Part shown: positions 10,673 to 18,706 of the stretch, piece by piece
Numbering within the stretch: the first letter of the stretch is position 1
Layout of the letters: each line of letters opens with the position of its first letter
Assembly (NCBI RefSeq): GCF_016907335.1
Contig: NZ_JAFBBT010000001.1
Span: 3,286,001-3,350,000 of the forward strand
Direction: 5' to 3'
Length of the DNA stretch: 64,000 nucleotides
DNA from: Curtobacterium herbarum
Lineage (GTDB): Bacteria > Actinomycetota > Actinomycetes > Actinomycetales > Microbacteriaceae
Position numbers and translations under genes: made by a program
Notes under the pieces: model-generated
Databases searched by the model: none
Told to the model about the DNA's origin: nothing
The model's input: the letters and a program-made list of their open reading frames with translations, nothing else

Positions 10673-11560
10673 ATGAGCCAGTACGAGAAGCAGGACCCGA
10701 CCACCCTCTACCCGGTACCGCCGTTCCCGAAGCAGGAGCAGTCGTTGCCCGGAGCCGCGTGGAAGATGGACCCGAAGCCGGACCACGGCGAGGAGAGCTA
10801 CGTCGGCACGGGCCGGCTGGAGGGCTTCCGTGGCATCGTCACGGGTGCCGACTCCGGCATCGGCCGGGCCGCCGCGATCGCCCTCTCGCGGGAGGGCGCC
10901 GACCTGGTGCTCTCCTACCTGCCCGACGAGCAGGAGGACGCGGAGGAGGTCCGCGACCTGCTCGAGGGCGAGGGCCGGAAGGCCGTGCTGTTCCCGGGGG
11001 ACATCTCCGACGAGCAGTACTGCTCCGACCTGGTGCAGAAGGGCGTCGACGAGCTCGGCGGCCTGGACACGCTGGTCATGGTCGCCGGCCGGATGGACAG
11101 CAACGACGACATCCTGACCCTCGACACGTCGATGTTCGACTCGACCTTCAAGACGAACATCTACTCGCTGTTCTGGCTGACGAAGGCCGCGGTCCCGCAC
11201 CTGGAGCCCGGCTCGACGATCGTCACGACGGGCTCGATCCAGGCGTCCACCCCGTCGCCGGACAAGATCGACTACGCCGTCTCGAAGGGCGCCATCAAGC
11301 TCTTCACCGAGGCGGTCGCGCAGCAGCTCGCGCCGAAGGGCATCCGCGTCAACTCGGTCGCCCCGGGTCCGGTGTGGACGCCGCTCCAGCCGGGTTCGGA
11401 CGACGCCGAGACGGTGTCGACCTTCGGCCAGCAGGCGCCGTACGGCCGTCCGGGGCAGCCGGCCGAGCTGGCTGCGGCGTACGTCCACCTGGTGAGTCCA
11501 GAATCGAGCTACCAGTCCGGTTCCACGATCACGGTCGCCGGCGGCACGCCCGCCTTCTGA
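10673..11560 (+). CDS. SDR family oxidoreductase, stress-protein type
   Basis: A 295-residue short-chain dehydrogenase with about 50 extra N-terminal residues (PPFPKQEQSLPG region), as in the YhdF/YdaD/YghA-like general-stress SDRs. The cofactor motif TGADSGIGR is at residues 57-65, the catalytic pair is in YAVSK near residues 201-205, and NSVAPG follows. The usual NNAG segment reads VAGRM, which is common in this subgroup. The likely reaction is NAD(P)-dependent reduction of an aldehyde or ketone; the substrate is unknown. A small acidic protein gene follows after 41 bases with its own ribosome site. Confidence 0.92.
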   Translation: MSQYEKQDPTTLYPVPPFPKQEQSLPGAAWKMDPKPDHGEESYVGTGRLEGFRGIVTGADSGIGRAAAIALSREGADLVLSYLPDEQEDAEEVRDLLEGEGRKAVLFPGDISDEQYCSDLVQKGVDELGGLDTLVMVAGRMDSNDDILTLDTSMFDSTFKTNIYSLFWLTKAAVPHLEPGSTIVTTGSIQASTPSPDKIDYAVSKGAIKLFTEAVAQQLAPKGIRVNSVAPGPVWTPLQPGSDDAETVSTFGQQAPYGRPGQPAELAAAYVHLVSPESSYQSGSTITVAGGTPAF

Positions 11561-11601
11561 GCACGATCCGAGTCCGGTCAGCACTTGCGAAGGAGCACAC
11601 C

Positions 11602-11787
11602 ATGAGCAACGACACCACGGCGCACGACCCCGAGGGCACGCCGAAGCCGGACGGGCTCGGCGACGACGGGACCGTCCCCAACGAGCCCGGCGGTGTCGCC
11701 GCCGGGTTCACCGGTGACGACTCGCACTTCAACGCGGAGGAGGACGCCGTCGTCGACGGCTCCGACGAGGGCGACGCAGACGCCTGA
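11602..11787 (+). CDS. Small acidic protein of unknown function
   Basis: A 61-residue protein, very rich in Asp, Glu and Gly, with no hydrophobic core, so probably disordered. A strong AAGGAG at 11590-11595 sits six bases before the ATG, which supports translation. It lies downstream of the stress-type SDR and ends just before a palindromic terminator, so the two genes probably form one transcript. It resembles in composition, but not clearly in sequence, the small acidic protein at 19293-19460. No function is proposed. Confidence 0.7.
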   Translation: MSNDTTAHDPEGTPKPDGLGDDGTVPNEPGGVAAGFTGDDSHFNAEEDAVVDGSDEGDADA

Positions 11788-11815
11788 CCGGACGGCGCGG
11801 ACGCGCTGACCACAC

Positions 11816-11855
11816 GACGGGAGGCCCGGTACCAGCTGGTACCGGGCCTCCCGTC
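11816..11855. terminator. 40-bp perfect palindrome between convergent genes
   Basis: GACGGGAGGCCCGGTACCAG is followed directly by its exact reverse complement, and a few flanking bases extend the pairing. It lies between the acidic-protein gene (plus) and the DUF4396 gene (minus), 28 and 34 bases from their stops, so it can end transcription from both sides. There is no U-run, which is usual for actinobacterial hairpin terminators. Confidence 0.85.
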
Positions 11856-11889
11856 GTGCGCATGCGCAGTCGTGCGCGAGGTGGTGCGC

Positions 11890-12381
11890 TCAGTGGTGCG
11901 CGTGCACCTTCGCGTGGCCGAGCCCACGGCGCATCAGCGCCCGGTTGACCGGCGTGGTGACGACGAAGGCCAGGGCGAGGGACAGCGCCAGCGACCCCCA
12001 GAACAACCACTGGTCGAGCTGAGCGTCGAGGGCGCCCGGGATCGCGACCACGACGGTGTTGTCGATGACCTCCATCACCGCGATCGACACGGTGTCCGCG
12101 GCGAGCGCGACCCGGAGTGCCGCGCCGAGCGACAGGCCGGAGCGGAGCACCCCGCGCGTGGTCAGGGCGTAGCCGAACACGAACGCCAGCACGATCGACA
12201 GCACCACCGTCCCGGCGTTGTGCAGCCCGGTGGCCGTGCCGATGACCATGCCGAGGACCTCGCCGATCGCGCACCCGGTCAGGCAGTGCAGCGTCGCCTG
12301 GGCAGCCGCCGACCACGTGGTCGCGGGGCCGTGGCCGTTCATGTCGCCGTGGCCGCTCATGTCGCCGCTGTGCCCGCTCAC
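11890..12381 (-). CDS. DUF4396 membrane protein in copper operon
   Basis: A 163-residue protein with four likely membrane helices, matching the DUF4396 family in size and layout. It is His/Met-rich at the N-terminus (HSGDMSGHGDMNGHG) and ends HAKVHAHH. A HCLTGCAIGE motif opens the first helix, all of which suggests metal contact. Its GTG start overlaps the copA stop (GTGA), so it is translated with the copper ATPase. A role in copper handling or export is inferred from this operon; the family is uncharacterised. Confidence 0.88.
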   Translation of the reverse strand: MSGHSGDMSGHGDMNGHGPATTWSAAAQATLHCLTGCAIGEVLGMVIGTATGLHNAGTVVLSIVLAFVFGYALTTRGVLRSGLSLGAALRVALAADTVSIAVMEVIDNTVVVAIPGALDAQLDQWLFWGSLALSLALAFVVTTPVNRALMRRGLGHAKVHAHH

Positions 12382-14615
12382 CGGGCGCTCCCGTCGACGG
12401 AGCGGAAGCGGCGCAGGCGCAGGCTGTTCGTCAGCACGAACACCGACGACAGCGCCATCGCGGCCCCGGCGATGACAGGGTTCATGAGCCCGGCCATCGC
12501 GAGTGGGATCGCGGCGACGTTGTACGCGAAGGCCCAGAACAGGTTCGCCCGGATGGTGCGGAGCGTCCGGCGTGACAGCCGGACGGCGTCCACCGCGGCC
12601 CGGAGGTCGGCCCGCACCAGGGTGATGTCCGCGGCCTCGACGGCGGCGTCGGTGCCGGTGCCCATCGCGATGCCCAGGTCCGAGGCGGCGAGCGCGGCGG
12701 CGTCGTTCACGCCGTCGCCGACCATCGCGACGGTCCGACCCGCGGCCTGCAGCTCGGTGACGATCCGGTACTTGTCCTCGGGTCGGACGCCGGCGGTCAC
12801 CTGGGTGATGCCCACCTCGGCGGCGACACGCTGCGCGACCCCGGCGGCGTCCCCGGTGAGGAGCACGGTGTCCAGCCCGAGCTCCTGCAGTCGGCGGACG
12901 GCCTCGGCGGCCCCGGGTGCGACGGTGTCGGCCACGACGACGAGCCCGCGGACCCGGCCGTCCCAGGCGACGGCGACGGTGGTGCGGCCGGCGGTCTCGG
13001 CCTCGGTCGCCGCGGTGCTGAGGGACTCGGGCACGGTGACGGACCAGGCGTCGCGGAGCCAGACCGGCCGCCCGACCAGGACCAGCACGCCGTCGACGAG
13101 CGCCTGGACGCCGAGTCCGGCGGTTGATGCGAACGACTCGGGGCGGTTGGCGGGGTCGGTGCCGGCGGAGTCCACAGCACCGGCGGCGACGACCGCGCGG
13201 GCGATCGGGTGCTCGGACCCGGACTCGGCGACGGCCGCGGCTCGGAGGACGGCGTCGGCGTCCTCGCCCTCGGCGGGCAGGACCGCGGTGACCCGCATGG
13301 TGCCGGTGGTGACCGTGCCGGTCTTGTCGAGCAGGACGGTGTCGATGCGGCGGGTGGCCTCGAGGACCTGCGGGCCGCGGATGAGGATGCCGAGCTGCGA
13401 CCCCCGACCGGTGCCGACCAGCAGTGCGGTCGGTGTGGCGAGCCCGAGCGCGCAGGGGCAGGCGATGACGAGCGTGGCGACGGCGGCGGTCAGGGCGGCC
13501 TCGACGTCCCCGGTGAGGACGAGCCACCCGACCAGGGTCAGGGCGGCGAGCCCGAGCACGACGGGGACGAACACGCCGGAGACCCGGTCGGCCAGGCGCT
13601 GCACGTCGGCCTTGCCGGTCTGCGCCTGGGTCACGAGCGTGCCGATCCGGGCGAGCTCGGTGTCCGCGCCGACCCGGACGGCCTCGACCGTGAGCAGGCC
13701 GCCGACGTTGACGGTCGCGCCGGTCACCGCGGTGCCGGGGCCGACCTCGACGGGGACGCTCTCCCCGGTCATGACGCTGCTGTCGACCGCGCTGGTGCCG
13801 TCGACGACCGTGCCGTCGGTGGCGATGCGCTCACCGGGGCGGACGACGAACCGGTCGCCGACGCGGAGGGACGCGGCCGGGACCTCGACCTCGGTCCCGT
13901 CACGGAGCACCCGGGCGGTGCTGGCGCCCAGGGCGAGCAGGGCACGGAGGGCGGCGCTCGACCGGGTCTTCGCGCGGCCCTCGGCGTACCGCCCGGCGAG
14001 CAGGAACACGGTCACGGCGGCCGCGACCTCGAGGTACGGCTCCGGGGCGGCGCCGCGCGGAGCGGTCAGCGCGAAGGACATGTGCACGTCGGGACCGCCG
14101 GCGCCGCCGAACACGAGCGCCCAGAGCGACCACACGAAGGCGGCCGCGACGCCCAGGCTGACCAGGGTGTCCATCGTCGCGCTGCCGTGCCGGGCGTTCA
14201 GGGCGGCGGCACGGTGGAACGGCCAGGCACCCCACGTCGCCACCGGGGCGGCGAGCACGAGTGCGACCCACTGCCACCACGGGAACTGGAGGGCCGGCAC
14301 CATCGACAGCGCGACGACCGGCACCGCCAGGACGGTGGAGACGACCAGGCGACGCCGGAGCGGGGCGAGCGCGTCCACGTCGGGCTGCTCGGGCTCGGGA
14401 CGGCGTGCGCCGTACCCGGCCTGCTCGACGGTGGCGATGGCGTCGTCCACCGCGGTGCCGTCGGGCAGCGCGACCGTCGCGGTCTCGGTGGCGTAGTTCA
14501 CGGTCGCCGAGACCCCGGGCATCCTGTTGAGCTTGCGCTCGATGCGGTTCGCGCACGAGGCGCACGTCATGCCCTCGATCGCGAGCTCGACCGGGGCCGG
14601 CGGGGTCGTCGTCAC
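12378..14615 (-). CDS. copA: Copper-translocating P-type ATPase CopA
   Basis: A 745-residue P1B-type ATPase that exports Cu(I). One N-terminal heavy-metal-associated domain carries GMTCASC (Cys18, Cys21). The transport site is the CPC motif in IACPCALG. The phosphorylated Asp430 is in DKTGT, with MTGES in the actuator domain, SEHPIARA in the nucleotide domain and GDGVNDAAAL in the hinge. The GTG start is five bases after the copZ stop, and the frame is open upstream only as read-through of other genes. It lies between copZ and DUF4396 and is divergent from csoR. Confidence 0.96.
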   Translation of the reverse strand: MTTTPPAPVELAIEGMTCASCANRIERKLNRMPGVSATVNYATETATVALPDGTAVDDAIATVEQAGYGARRPEPEQPDVDALAPLRRRLVVSTVLAVPVVALSMVPALQFPWWQWVALVLAAPVATWGAWPFHRAAALNARHGSATMDTLVSLGVAAAFVWSLWALVFGGAGGPDVHMSFALTAPRGAAPEPYLEVAAAVTVFLLAGRYAEGRAKTRSSAALRALLALGASTARVLRDGTEVEVPAASLRVGDRFVVRPGERIATDGTVVDGTSAVDSSVMTGESVPVEVGPGTAVTGATVNVGGLLTVEAVRVGADTELARIGTLVTQAQTGKADVQRLADRVSGVFVPVVLGLAALTLVGWLVLTGDVEAALTAAVATLVIACPCALGLATPTALLVGTGRGSQLGILIRGPQVLEATRRIDTVLLDKTGTVTTGTMRVTAVLPAEGEDADAVLRAAAVAESGSEHPIARAVVAAGAVDSAGTDPANRPESFASTAGLGVQALVDGVLVLVGRPVWLRDAWSVTVPESLSTAATEAETAGRTTVAVAWDGRVRGLVVVADTVAPGAAEAVRRLQELGLDTVLLTGDAAGVAQRVAAEVGITQVTAGVRPEDKYRIVTELQAAGRTVAMVGDGVNDAAALAASDLGIAMGTGTDAAVEAADITLVRADLRAAVDAVRLSRRTLRTIRANLFWAFAYNVAAIPLAMAGLMNPVIAGAAMALSSVFVLTNSLRLRRFRSVDGSAR

Positions 14616-14620
14616 CGGTG

Positions 14621-14848
14621 TCAGCGCTCCGCCAGGGTGTAGCCGGCGTCCTCGACCGCGGCGTCGACGGCGGTGTCGTCCAGCGGCGCGGTGCTCGTCA
14701 CGGTCGCGGTGGAGCGGCCGCCGGCGACCAGGTCGACCTGGACGTCGGTGACGCCCGGCAGTTCGCGGAACGCCTCGTCGATGCTCATGACGCAGTGCTC
14801 GCAGGTCATGCCGTCGATCGCGTAGGTCTCGGTCTGCAGGTCGGTCAT
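14621..14848 (-). CDS. copZ: Copper chaperone CopZ (HMA domain)
   Basis: A 75-residue single heavy-metal-associated domain with the Cu(I) site GMTCEHC (Cys16, Cys19). It would hand copper to CopA, encoded immediately downstream. The ATG has AGGAGGACC upstream, close to consensus. It is the first gene of the copZ-copA-DUF4396 operon, reading away from a CsoR-type operator that it shares with csoR. Confidence 0.95.
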   Translation of the reverse strand: MTDLQTETYAIDGMTCEHCVMSIDEAFRELPGVTDVQVDLVAGGRSTATVTSTAPLDDTAVDAAVEDAGYTLAER

Positions 14849-14891
14849 CCGGTCCTCCTCGTGACACCCGGTGTGCGGGTACGATGTCGCA

Positions 14892-14906
14892 TACCCATGG
14901 GGGGTA
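14892..14906. promoter_or_regulatory. CsoR operator between copZ and csoR
   Basis: TACCC-ATGGG-GGGTA is an inverted repeat of the G/C-tract pseudo-palindrome type bound by CsoR repressors. It lies in the 95-base divergent region, 44 bases upstream of copZ and 38 upstream of csoR. A TACGAT hexamer at 14880-14885 could be the -10 element of csoR, which would put the operator at the transcription start. Copper binding to CsoR should release both operons. Confidence 0.75.
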
Positions 14907-14943
14907 CCCCTACCGTAACCCCGACGACGAGGATCTGTTCCCG

Positions 14944-15285
14944 ATGAGCGACGAACCAGCGGAGACCGCACACCCCGAGGCCGCACAGCCCGAGTCCGCC
15001 CACCACCACGGCTACATCTCCGCCAAGGACGACTACCGCAAGCGCCTGCGCCGGATCGAGGGTCAGGCCCGCGGGCTGCAGCGGATGGTGGAGGACGAGG
15101 AGTACTGCATCGACATCCTCACCCAGGTGTCCGCGATGACGAAGGCACTGCAGGCGGTCTCGATGGAACTGCTCGAGGACCACCTGCGCCACTGCGTCAC
15201 GGATGCGGTCGCCCGCGGTGGTGACGAGGCCGAAGCGAAGATCCAGGAAGCCACTCTGGCCATCAAGCGCTTGGTTCGGTCCTGA
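14944..15285 (+). CDS. csoR: Copper-sensing repressor CsoR
   Basis: A 113-residue all-alpha DUF156 repressor. The Cu(I) ligands fit the CsoR pattern exactly: Cys55 in EEYCID, His80 and Cys84 in LEDHLRHCV, with the same 25- and 29-residue spacings as the M. tuberculosis protein. The N-terminal 20 residues are acidic with an HHH tract. The ATG at 14944 is preceded by GAGGA about ten bases upstream. An in-frame ATG at 14884 would overlap the operator and was not used. It diverges from the copZ-copA operon that it should repress. Confidence 0.95.
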   Translation: MSDEPAETAHPEAAQPESAHHHGYISAKDDYRKRLRRIEGQARGLQRMVEDEEYCIDILTQVSAMTKALQAVSMELLEDHLRHCVTDAVARGGDEAEAKIQEATLAIKRLVRS

Positions 15286-15401
15286 CAGGTCCAGCTCGTG
15301 TACTGCTGGGTTCTCCCACCAAACCGACTGCTGGTCCACTCCGAATGTCCTGCGAGGCGCATGGCAACCGACCGCGTCGACACCTGACGAGAGGTTCCCT
15401 C

Positions 15402-15860
15402 ATGACCACGAACGCAACGGCACGATCCGGCTACGGCACCACGCTCACCCAGAAGGGTGCGCTGCTCTTCGGCGTCGTCTTCATCATCGTCGGCATCGCC
15501 GGCTTCATCCCCGGCCTGACGATGGACATGGGCACCATGTCGGTCGGCGGCAACGACTCGATGGCCAAGCTGCTCGGCATCTTCCAGGTGTCCGTCCTGC
15601 ACAACATCGTCCACCTGCTGTTCGGCATCGTCGGCCTGCTCGCCGCCCGCTCGCACGGCTTCGCCCGCCAGTACCTGCTCATCGGCGGCATCGTCTACGC
15701 CGTGCTCTTCATCTACGGCCTGTTCACCGCCGGCATGCCCACCGCGGCGAACTTCGTGCCGCTGAACATCGCCGACAACGTGCTGCACCTGGTGCTCGCC
15801 GTCGCGATGATCCTGCTCGGCATCGTCCTGCCGCGCGCCGGGGCACGCACCGCCCGCTGA
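15402..15860 (+). CDS. DUF4383 membrane protein
   Basis: A 152-residue protein with four predicted membrane helices (about residues 19-40, 62-82, 90-112 and 124-145) and the DUF4383 feature HNIVHLLFGIVGLLAARS, including paired His residues. The ribosome site GAGAGG precedes the ATG by about ten bases. It lies on the same strand 116 bases after csoR; whether it belongs to the copper regulon is unclear. The molecular function is unknown. A palindromic terminator follows. Confidence 0.88.
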   Translation: MTTNATARSGYGTTLTQKGALLFGVVFIIVGIAGFIPGLTMDMGTMSVGGNDSMAKLLGIFQVSVLHNIVHLLFGIVGLLAARSHGFARQYLLIGGIVYAVLFIYGLFTAGMPTAANFVPLNIADNVLHLVLAVAMILLGIVLPRAGARTAR

Positions 15861-15891
15861 GAGCAGTGACGGTCCGCGCACCGCGCTGACG

Positions 15892-15937
15892 ACGAACGGG
15901 AGGCCCGTGACCAGCTGGTCACGGGCCTCCCGTTCGT
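15892..15937. terminator. 46-bp perfect palindrome between convergent genes
   Basis: The left arm (15892-15914) and the right arm (15915-15937) are exact reverse complements centred on CAGCTG. This copy has GTGACCAGCTGGTCAC in the middle rather than GGTACCAGCTGGTACC, and the outer arms carry ACGAACGGG. Changes in both arms are matched, which implies selection for pairing. It sits between the DUF4383 gene and the convergent VOC gene. Confidence 0.85.
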
Positions 15938-15975
15938 GCGGTCCAGCCGTGCGACGTCGCACGGCCGACGCGTCC

Positions 15976-16332
15976 TCAGCCCTGCGGCGGCGAGTACAGC
16001 TGCAGGTCGTTGCCCTCGGTGTCCTTGAAGGGGATGATCTTGCCCCACGGGTGCTCGCTGATCTCGCCCTGGATGTCCGCGCCGCGCTCCTTGAGCGAGG
16101 CGACCTCGTCCTCGATGCTGCCGTCCGGCTGGAACGAGATGACCGCGCCGCCGTCGCTCGACTGGCTGGCGGACTCGCGTCCGTTCAGGCCGATCATCAG
16201 ACCGCCGGCGTCGATCTCGCTCCAGTCGTCGGACTGGTCCTGCACCGTGAGACCGAGCGTGTCGCGGTAGAACGCGACGGCGCGCTCCATGTCGCTGACC
16301 GGGACCCAGACTGCTGCGACTCCACTTGCCAT
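15976..16332 (-). CDS. VOC/glyoxalase family protein
   Basis: A 118-residue single vicinal-oxygen-chelate domain. It begins GVAAVWVPVSDMERAVAFYRDTLGL in the family manner (shown here only as the conserved AVAFYRDTLGL block near residues 18-28) and ends with KDTEGNDLQLYSP, which carries the usual C-terminal acidic metal region. Members include glyoxalases, dioxygenases and resistance proteins, so no substrate can be named. It is monocistronic and convergent with DUF4383. Confidence 0.88.
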   Translation of the reverse strand: MASGVAAVWVPVSDMERAVAFYRDTLGLTVQDQSDDWSEIDAGGLMIGLNGRESASQSSDGGAVISFQPDGSIEDEVASLKERGADIQGEISEHPWGKIIPFKDTEGNDLQLYSPPQG

Positions 16333-16485
16333 GGTGTTTCCTCTCGTCGTGGTGTGCCCTGGACGCTAGGCCGCCGGGAGTCCGCGACGACCCAGCCCCG
16401 GACGGTTCGGGGTACGTCCAGCACGGCGGCGGAGGCTCGGGGTGATCGCCCGCCGACGGTGCGCGACCCCGACGGGAGGACGACC

Positions 16486-16785
16486 ATGACCGAGATCGTG
16501 CACGTGGTGCTCGTGGACTGGGACGGCGAGGACGGCACGGCGCCGGAACGCGCGAGCGCCCTCGTCGCGGAACACCTGCCGACCATCGACGGCGTCGTGT
16601 CCGTCACCTCCGGGCCGAGCGTCAGCCCCGAGGGACTCGAGGGCGGCTTCGACTGGGCGCTCGTCGTCCGGTTCCGCGACGCCGCCGCCCGCGACGGGTA
16701 CCTGCCCCACCCGGCACACCAGCCGGTGGCGGACCACATCGGGGCGCGGAGCGCGCGGGTGGTCGTCTTCGACGTCGCGGGCTGA
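16486..16785 (+). CDS. Dabb (stress-responsive A/B barrel) protein
   Basis: A 99-residue dimeric alpha/beta-barrel family protein. The typical start EIVHVVLVDW, the mid segment SGPSVSPEGLEGGFDWALVV and the later YLPHPAHQPVADHI with its conserved His residues all match Dabb proteins. The ribosome site GGGAGGA lies at 16474-16480. The biochemical role of most Dabb proteins is unknown. It diverges from the VOC gene. Confidence 0.88.
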   Translation: MTEIVHVVLVDWDGEDGTAPERASALVAEHLPTIDGVVSVTSGPSVSPEGLEGGFDWALVVRFRDAAARDGYLPHPAHQPVADHIGARSARVVVFDVAG

Positions 16786-16818
16786 TCGCCTCGTGGACTC
16801 GCCGGTACGGTGAAGTCC

Positions 16819-17235
16819 ATGGCGGAGCGGTACAGCACCTCGACGGGGACGGATCGGGTCGACCGGGCGCAGGTGCACGCATGGCTGAGTGAGCAGTCGT
16901 ACTGGGCACGGGGACGATCGCGAGCGACACAGGACGCTGCGATCGACGCATCCCGCAACTACGGCGTCCACGACGACGTGACCGGCGAGCAGGTCGCCTG
17001 CGCGCGAGTGGTGACCGACGGCGTGACCTTCGCGTGGCTCTGCGACGTGTTCGTCGCCCCGCAGGTCCGCGGGCGCGGAGTCGGCAAGTTGCTCCTCGCC
17101 GCAGTGGTCGACGACCTCGAACCACTCGGACTCACGCGCACGCTGCTCTCGACCGGCGATGCGCACGGCCTCTACGCCCAGTTCGGCTTCGCGCCCCTCG
17201 ACGATCCGTCGAAGATGATGGCACGCGTCCGGTAG
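16819..17235 (+). CDS. GNAT family N-acetyltransferase
   Basis: A 138-residue GNAT protein. The acetyl-CoA pyrophosphate loop is visible as QVRGRGVGKLL near residues 76-86, after the beta-strand FAWLCDVFVAP. The end, GLYAQFGFAPLDDP, is a typical GNAT C-terminal strand. The ATG at 16819 was chosen; an in-frame GTG at 16810 is possible and neither has a clear ribosome site. The substrate is unknown. Confidence 0.88.
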   Translation: MAERYSTSTGTDRVDRAQVHAWLSEQSYWARGRSRATQDAAIDASRNYGVHDDVTGEQVACARVVTDGVTFAWLCDVFVAPQVRGRGVGKLLLAAVVDDLEPLGLTRTLLSTGDAHGLYAQFGFAPLDDPSKMMARVR

Positions 17236-17410
17236 CCGGCCGACTGCCCGGCTTCTCAGGGCAGCTGGCGCCGCGTCGCCGTACGATCGTCTTGCCGAGA
17301 CGTCCGCGTCACGCATCGGGCAGGTCGTGGTGCGGGCCGCCGCAGTGAGACGACGCGATCGCCGCTGATCGAGGCGGCTGGTCCCCCACCGACACGAACG
17401 GGTTCACCGC

Positions 17411-18622
17411 ATGCAGGCAGTCATCGTCGGGGGCGGGATCGCCGGCTTCGCCGCCGCCGTCGCCCTGCACCGAGCGGGGGCCGACCCGATCGTCCTGGAG
17501 CGCACCGCCGGGTTCGCGGACGATGTCGGATCGTGGCTGCAGGTCGCCAGCAACGGAGTCGCAGCGTTGCGCGAACTCGGTCTCGGAGCGGCCGTGTCGG
17601 CGATCGGGGTCCCGACGCCGCGACTGCAGACGTTCGACCCGCGAGGGCGTCTGACCGCGGACCTCCCGCTCGGGCTGCAGGACGCCGGAGCGACGACGCG
17701 CTCGCTGGACCGAGCCGATCTCTACCGGCTGCTCCGCACGGAGGTGCAACGACTGGGCATCACGATCGTCACCGGAGCACGTGTGCTGAGCGCCGTCGAC
17801 GAGGGGAACCGGGCGAGCGTGCTCACCGAGACGTCCGAGCGCTTCACGGCAGACGTCGTCATCGGTGCGGACGGTGTCGGCTCTGCCTTCCGACGCACCT
17901 TCGGAGGCCACGGCCCCGGGCCGGACGCCGCGACGTCGCGGGACGTCCTGGCCCCGGTCGTCAGCATCGGCGGCAGGTACTCCGGCAGCGGACTCACCGA
18001 CGCCGAGACCGGAACCACCGGAACGCTGCAGTTCCGGTTCGGCAGGGAGTGCTTCGTCAGCACGATGCGGGTCGACGCGTCGACCGTCACGTGGTTCGCC
18101 AACCCACGCCTCAGCACGGTGGCCGGCGGCGTGGGCGTCGCCGTGGGCATGAGCGGCCCGGAGTGGGTCGCGGAGCTCCCGCGTCTCGTCGGGCGGGACG
18201 TCCTCCCGCTCGCGGCACTGGTGGCGGGCTCGCGGACCGTCGACGTGTGGGCCTCCCGGACCACCCCGCGTCCGGTTCGGTGGGGGCGCGGGCGGGTGGT
18301 CCTCATCGGGGACGCGGCGCACGCGATCCCGCCGACCGCCGGGCAAGGCGCTTCCCTGGCGCTCGAGGACGCCGTCGTCCTCGGCGCGCTGGTCGCCGGT
18401 GGAGCGCCGGCGCCGACCCTCGCGGTCCGGATGCAGGAGCTGCGGAGTCGGCGCGTCGACGCCATCACACGGCAGGGGGAGCTGCTGGACCGGAGCAAGA
18501 CGCTCGGCGTGGTGGGGTCGGCCCTCCGCGATCGGCTGGTCCTGCCCGGCGCTGCGCTCACGGCACGCCGACGGCGCGTGGGACCGGCGGCGTGGATGTA
18601 CCGGTTCGATCCGTCGACCTGA
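17411..18622 (+). CDS. FAD-dependent monooxygenase
   Basis: A 403-residue group A flavoprotein monooxygenase. FAD-binding signatures are all present: GGGIAG near residues 7-12, the DG motif VVIGADGVGS near residues 152-161, and VVLIGDAAHAIPPTAGQG near residues 296-313. Relatives hydroxylate aromatic or phenolic compounds with NAD(P)H. It stands alone, with a 175-base upstream gap and the palindromic element after it. It is convergent with the BLUF gene, so no pathway can be assigned. Confidence 0.9.
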   Translation: MQAVIVGGGIAGFAAAVALHRAGADPIVLERTAGFADDVGSWLQVASNGVAALRELGLGAAVSAIGVPTPRLQTFDPRGRLTADLPLGLQDAGATTRSLDRADLYRLLRTEVQRLGITIVTGARVLSAVDEGNRASVLTETSERFTADVVIGADGVGSAFRRTFGGHGPGPDAATSRDVLAPVVSIGGRYSGSGLTDAETGTTGTLQFRFGRECFVSTMRVDASTVTWFANPRLSTVAGGVGVAVGMSGPEWVAELPRLVGRDVLPLAALVAGSRTVDVWASRTTPRPVRWGRGRVVLIGDAAHAIPPTAGQGASLALEDAVVLGALVAGGAPAPTLAVRMQELRSRRVDAITRQGELLDRSKTLGVVGSALRDRLVLPGAALTARRRRVGPAAWMYRFDPST

Positions 18623-18656
18623 CCCGGCACGCGCACCGCGGGGCGGACGACGGACG

Positions 18657-18688
18657 GGAGGCCCGTGGCGGCGCCGCCACGGGCCTCC
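18657..18688. terminator. Palindromic terminator, GGCGGCGCCGCC-centred variant
   Basis: A 32-bp perfect palindrome (GGAGGCCCGTGGCGGC and its complement) with extra flanking G/C pairs. It shares the GGGAGGCCC outer arm with the other copies but has a different centre. It lies between the FAD monooxygenase stop and the convergent BLUF gene stop. Confidence 0.82.
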
Positions 18689-18706
18689 GGTCCGGCCGTG
18701 GCCGGG

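Noticed and set aside
11872..14496. 874-codon plus-strand frame opposite copA
   Set aside because: Ser/Thr/Pro/Arg-rich translation with no motifs, lying exactly over copA and DUF4396.
14884..14943. Upstream ATG for csoR adding 20 residues
   Set aside because: This start would overlap the CsoR operator and the likely transcription start; the 14944 start gives the normal CsoR ligand spacing and has GAGGA upstream.
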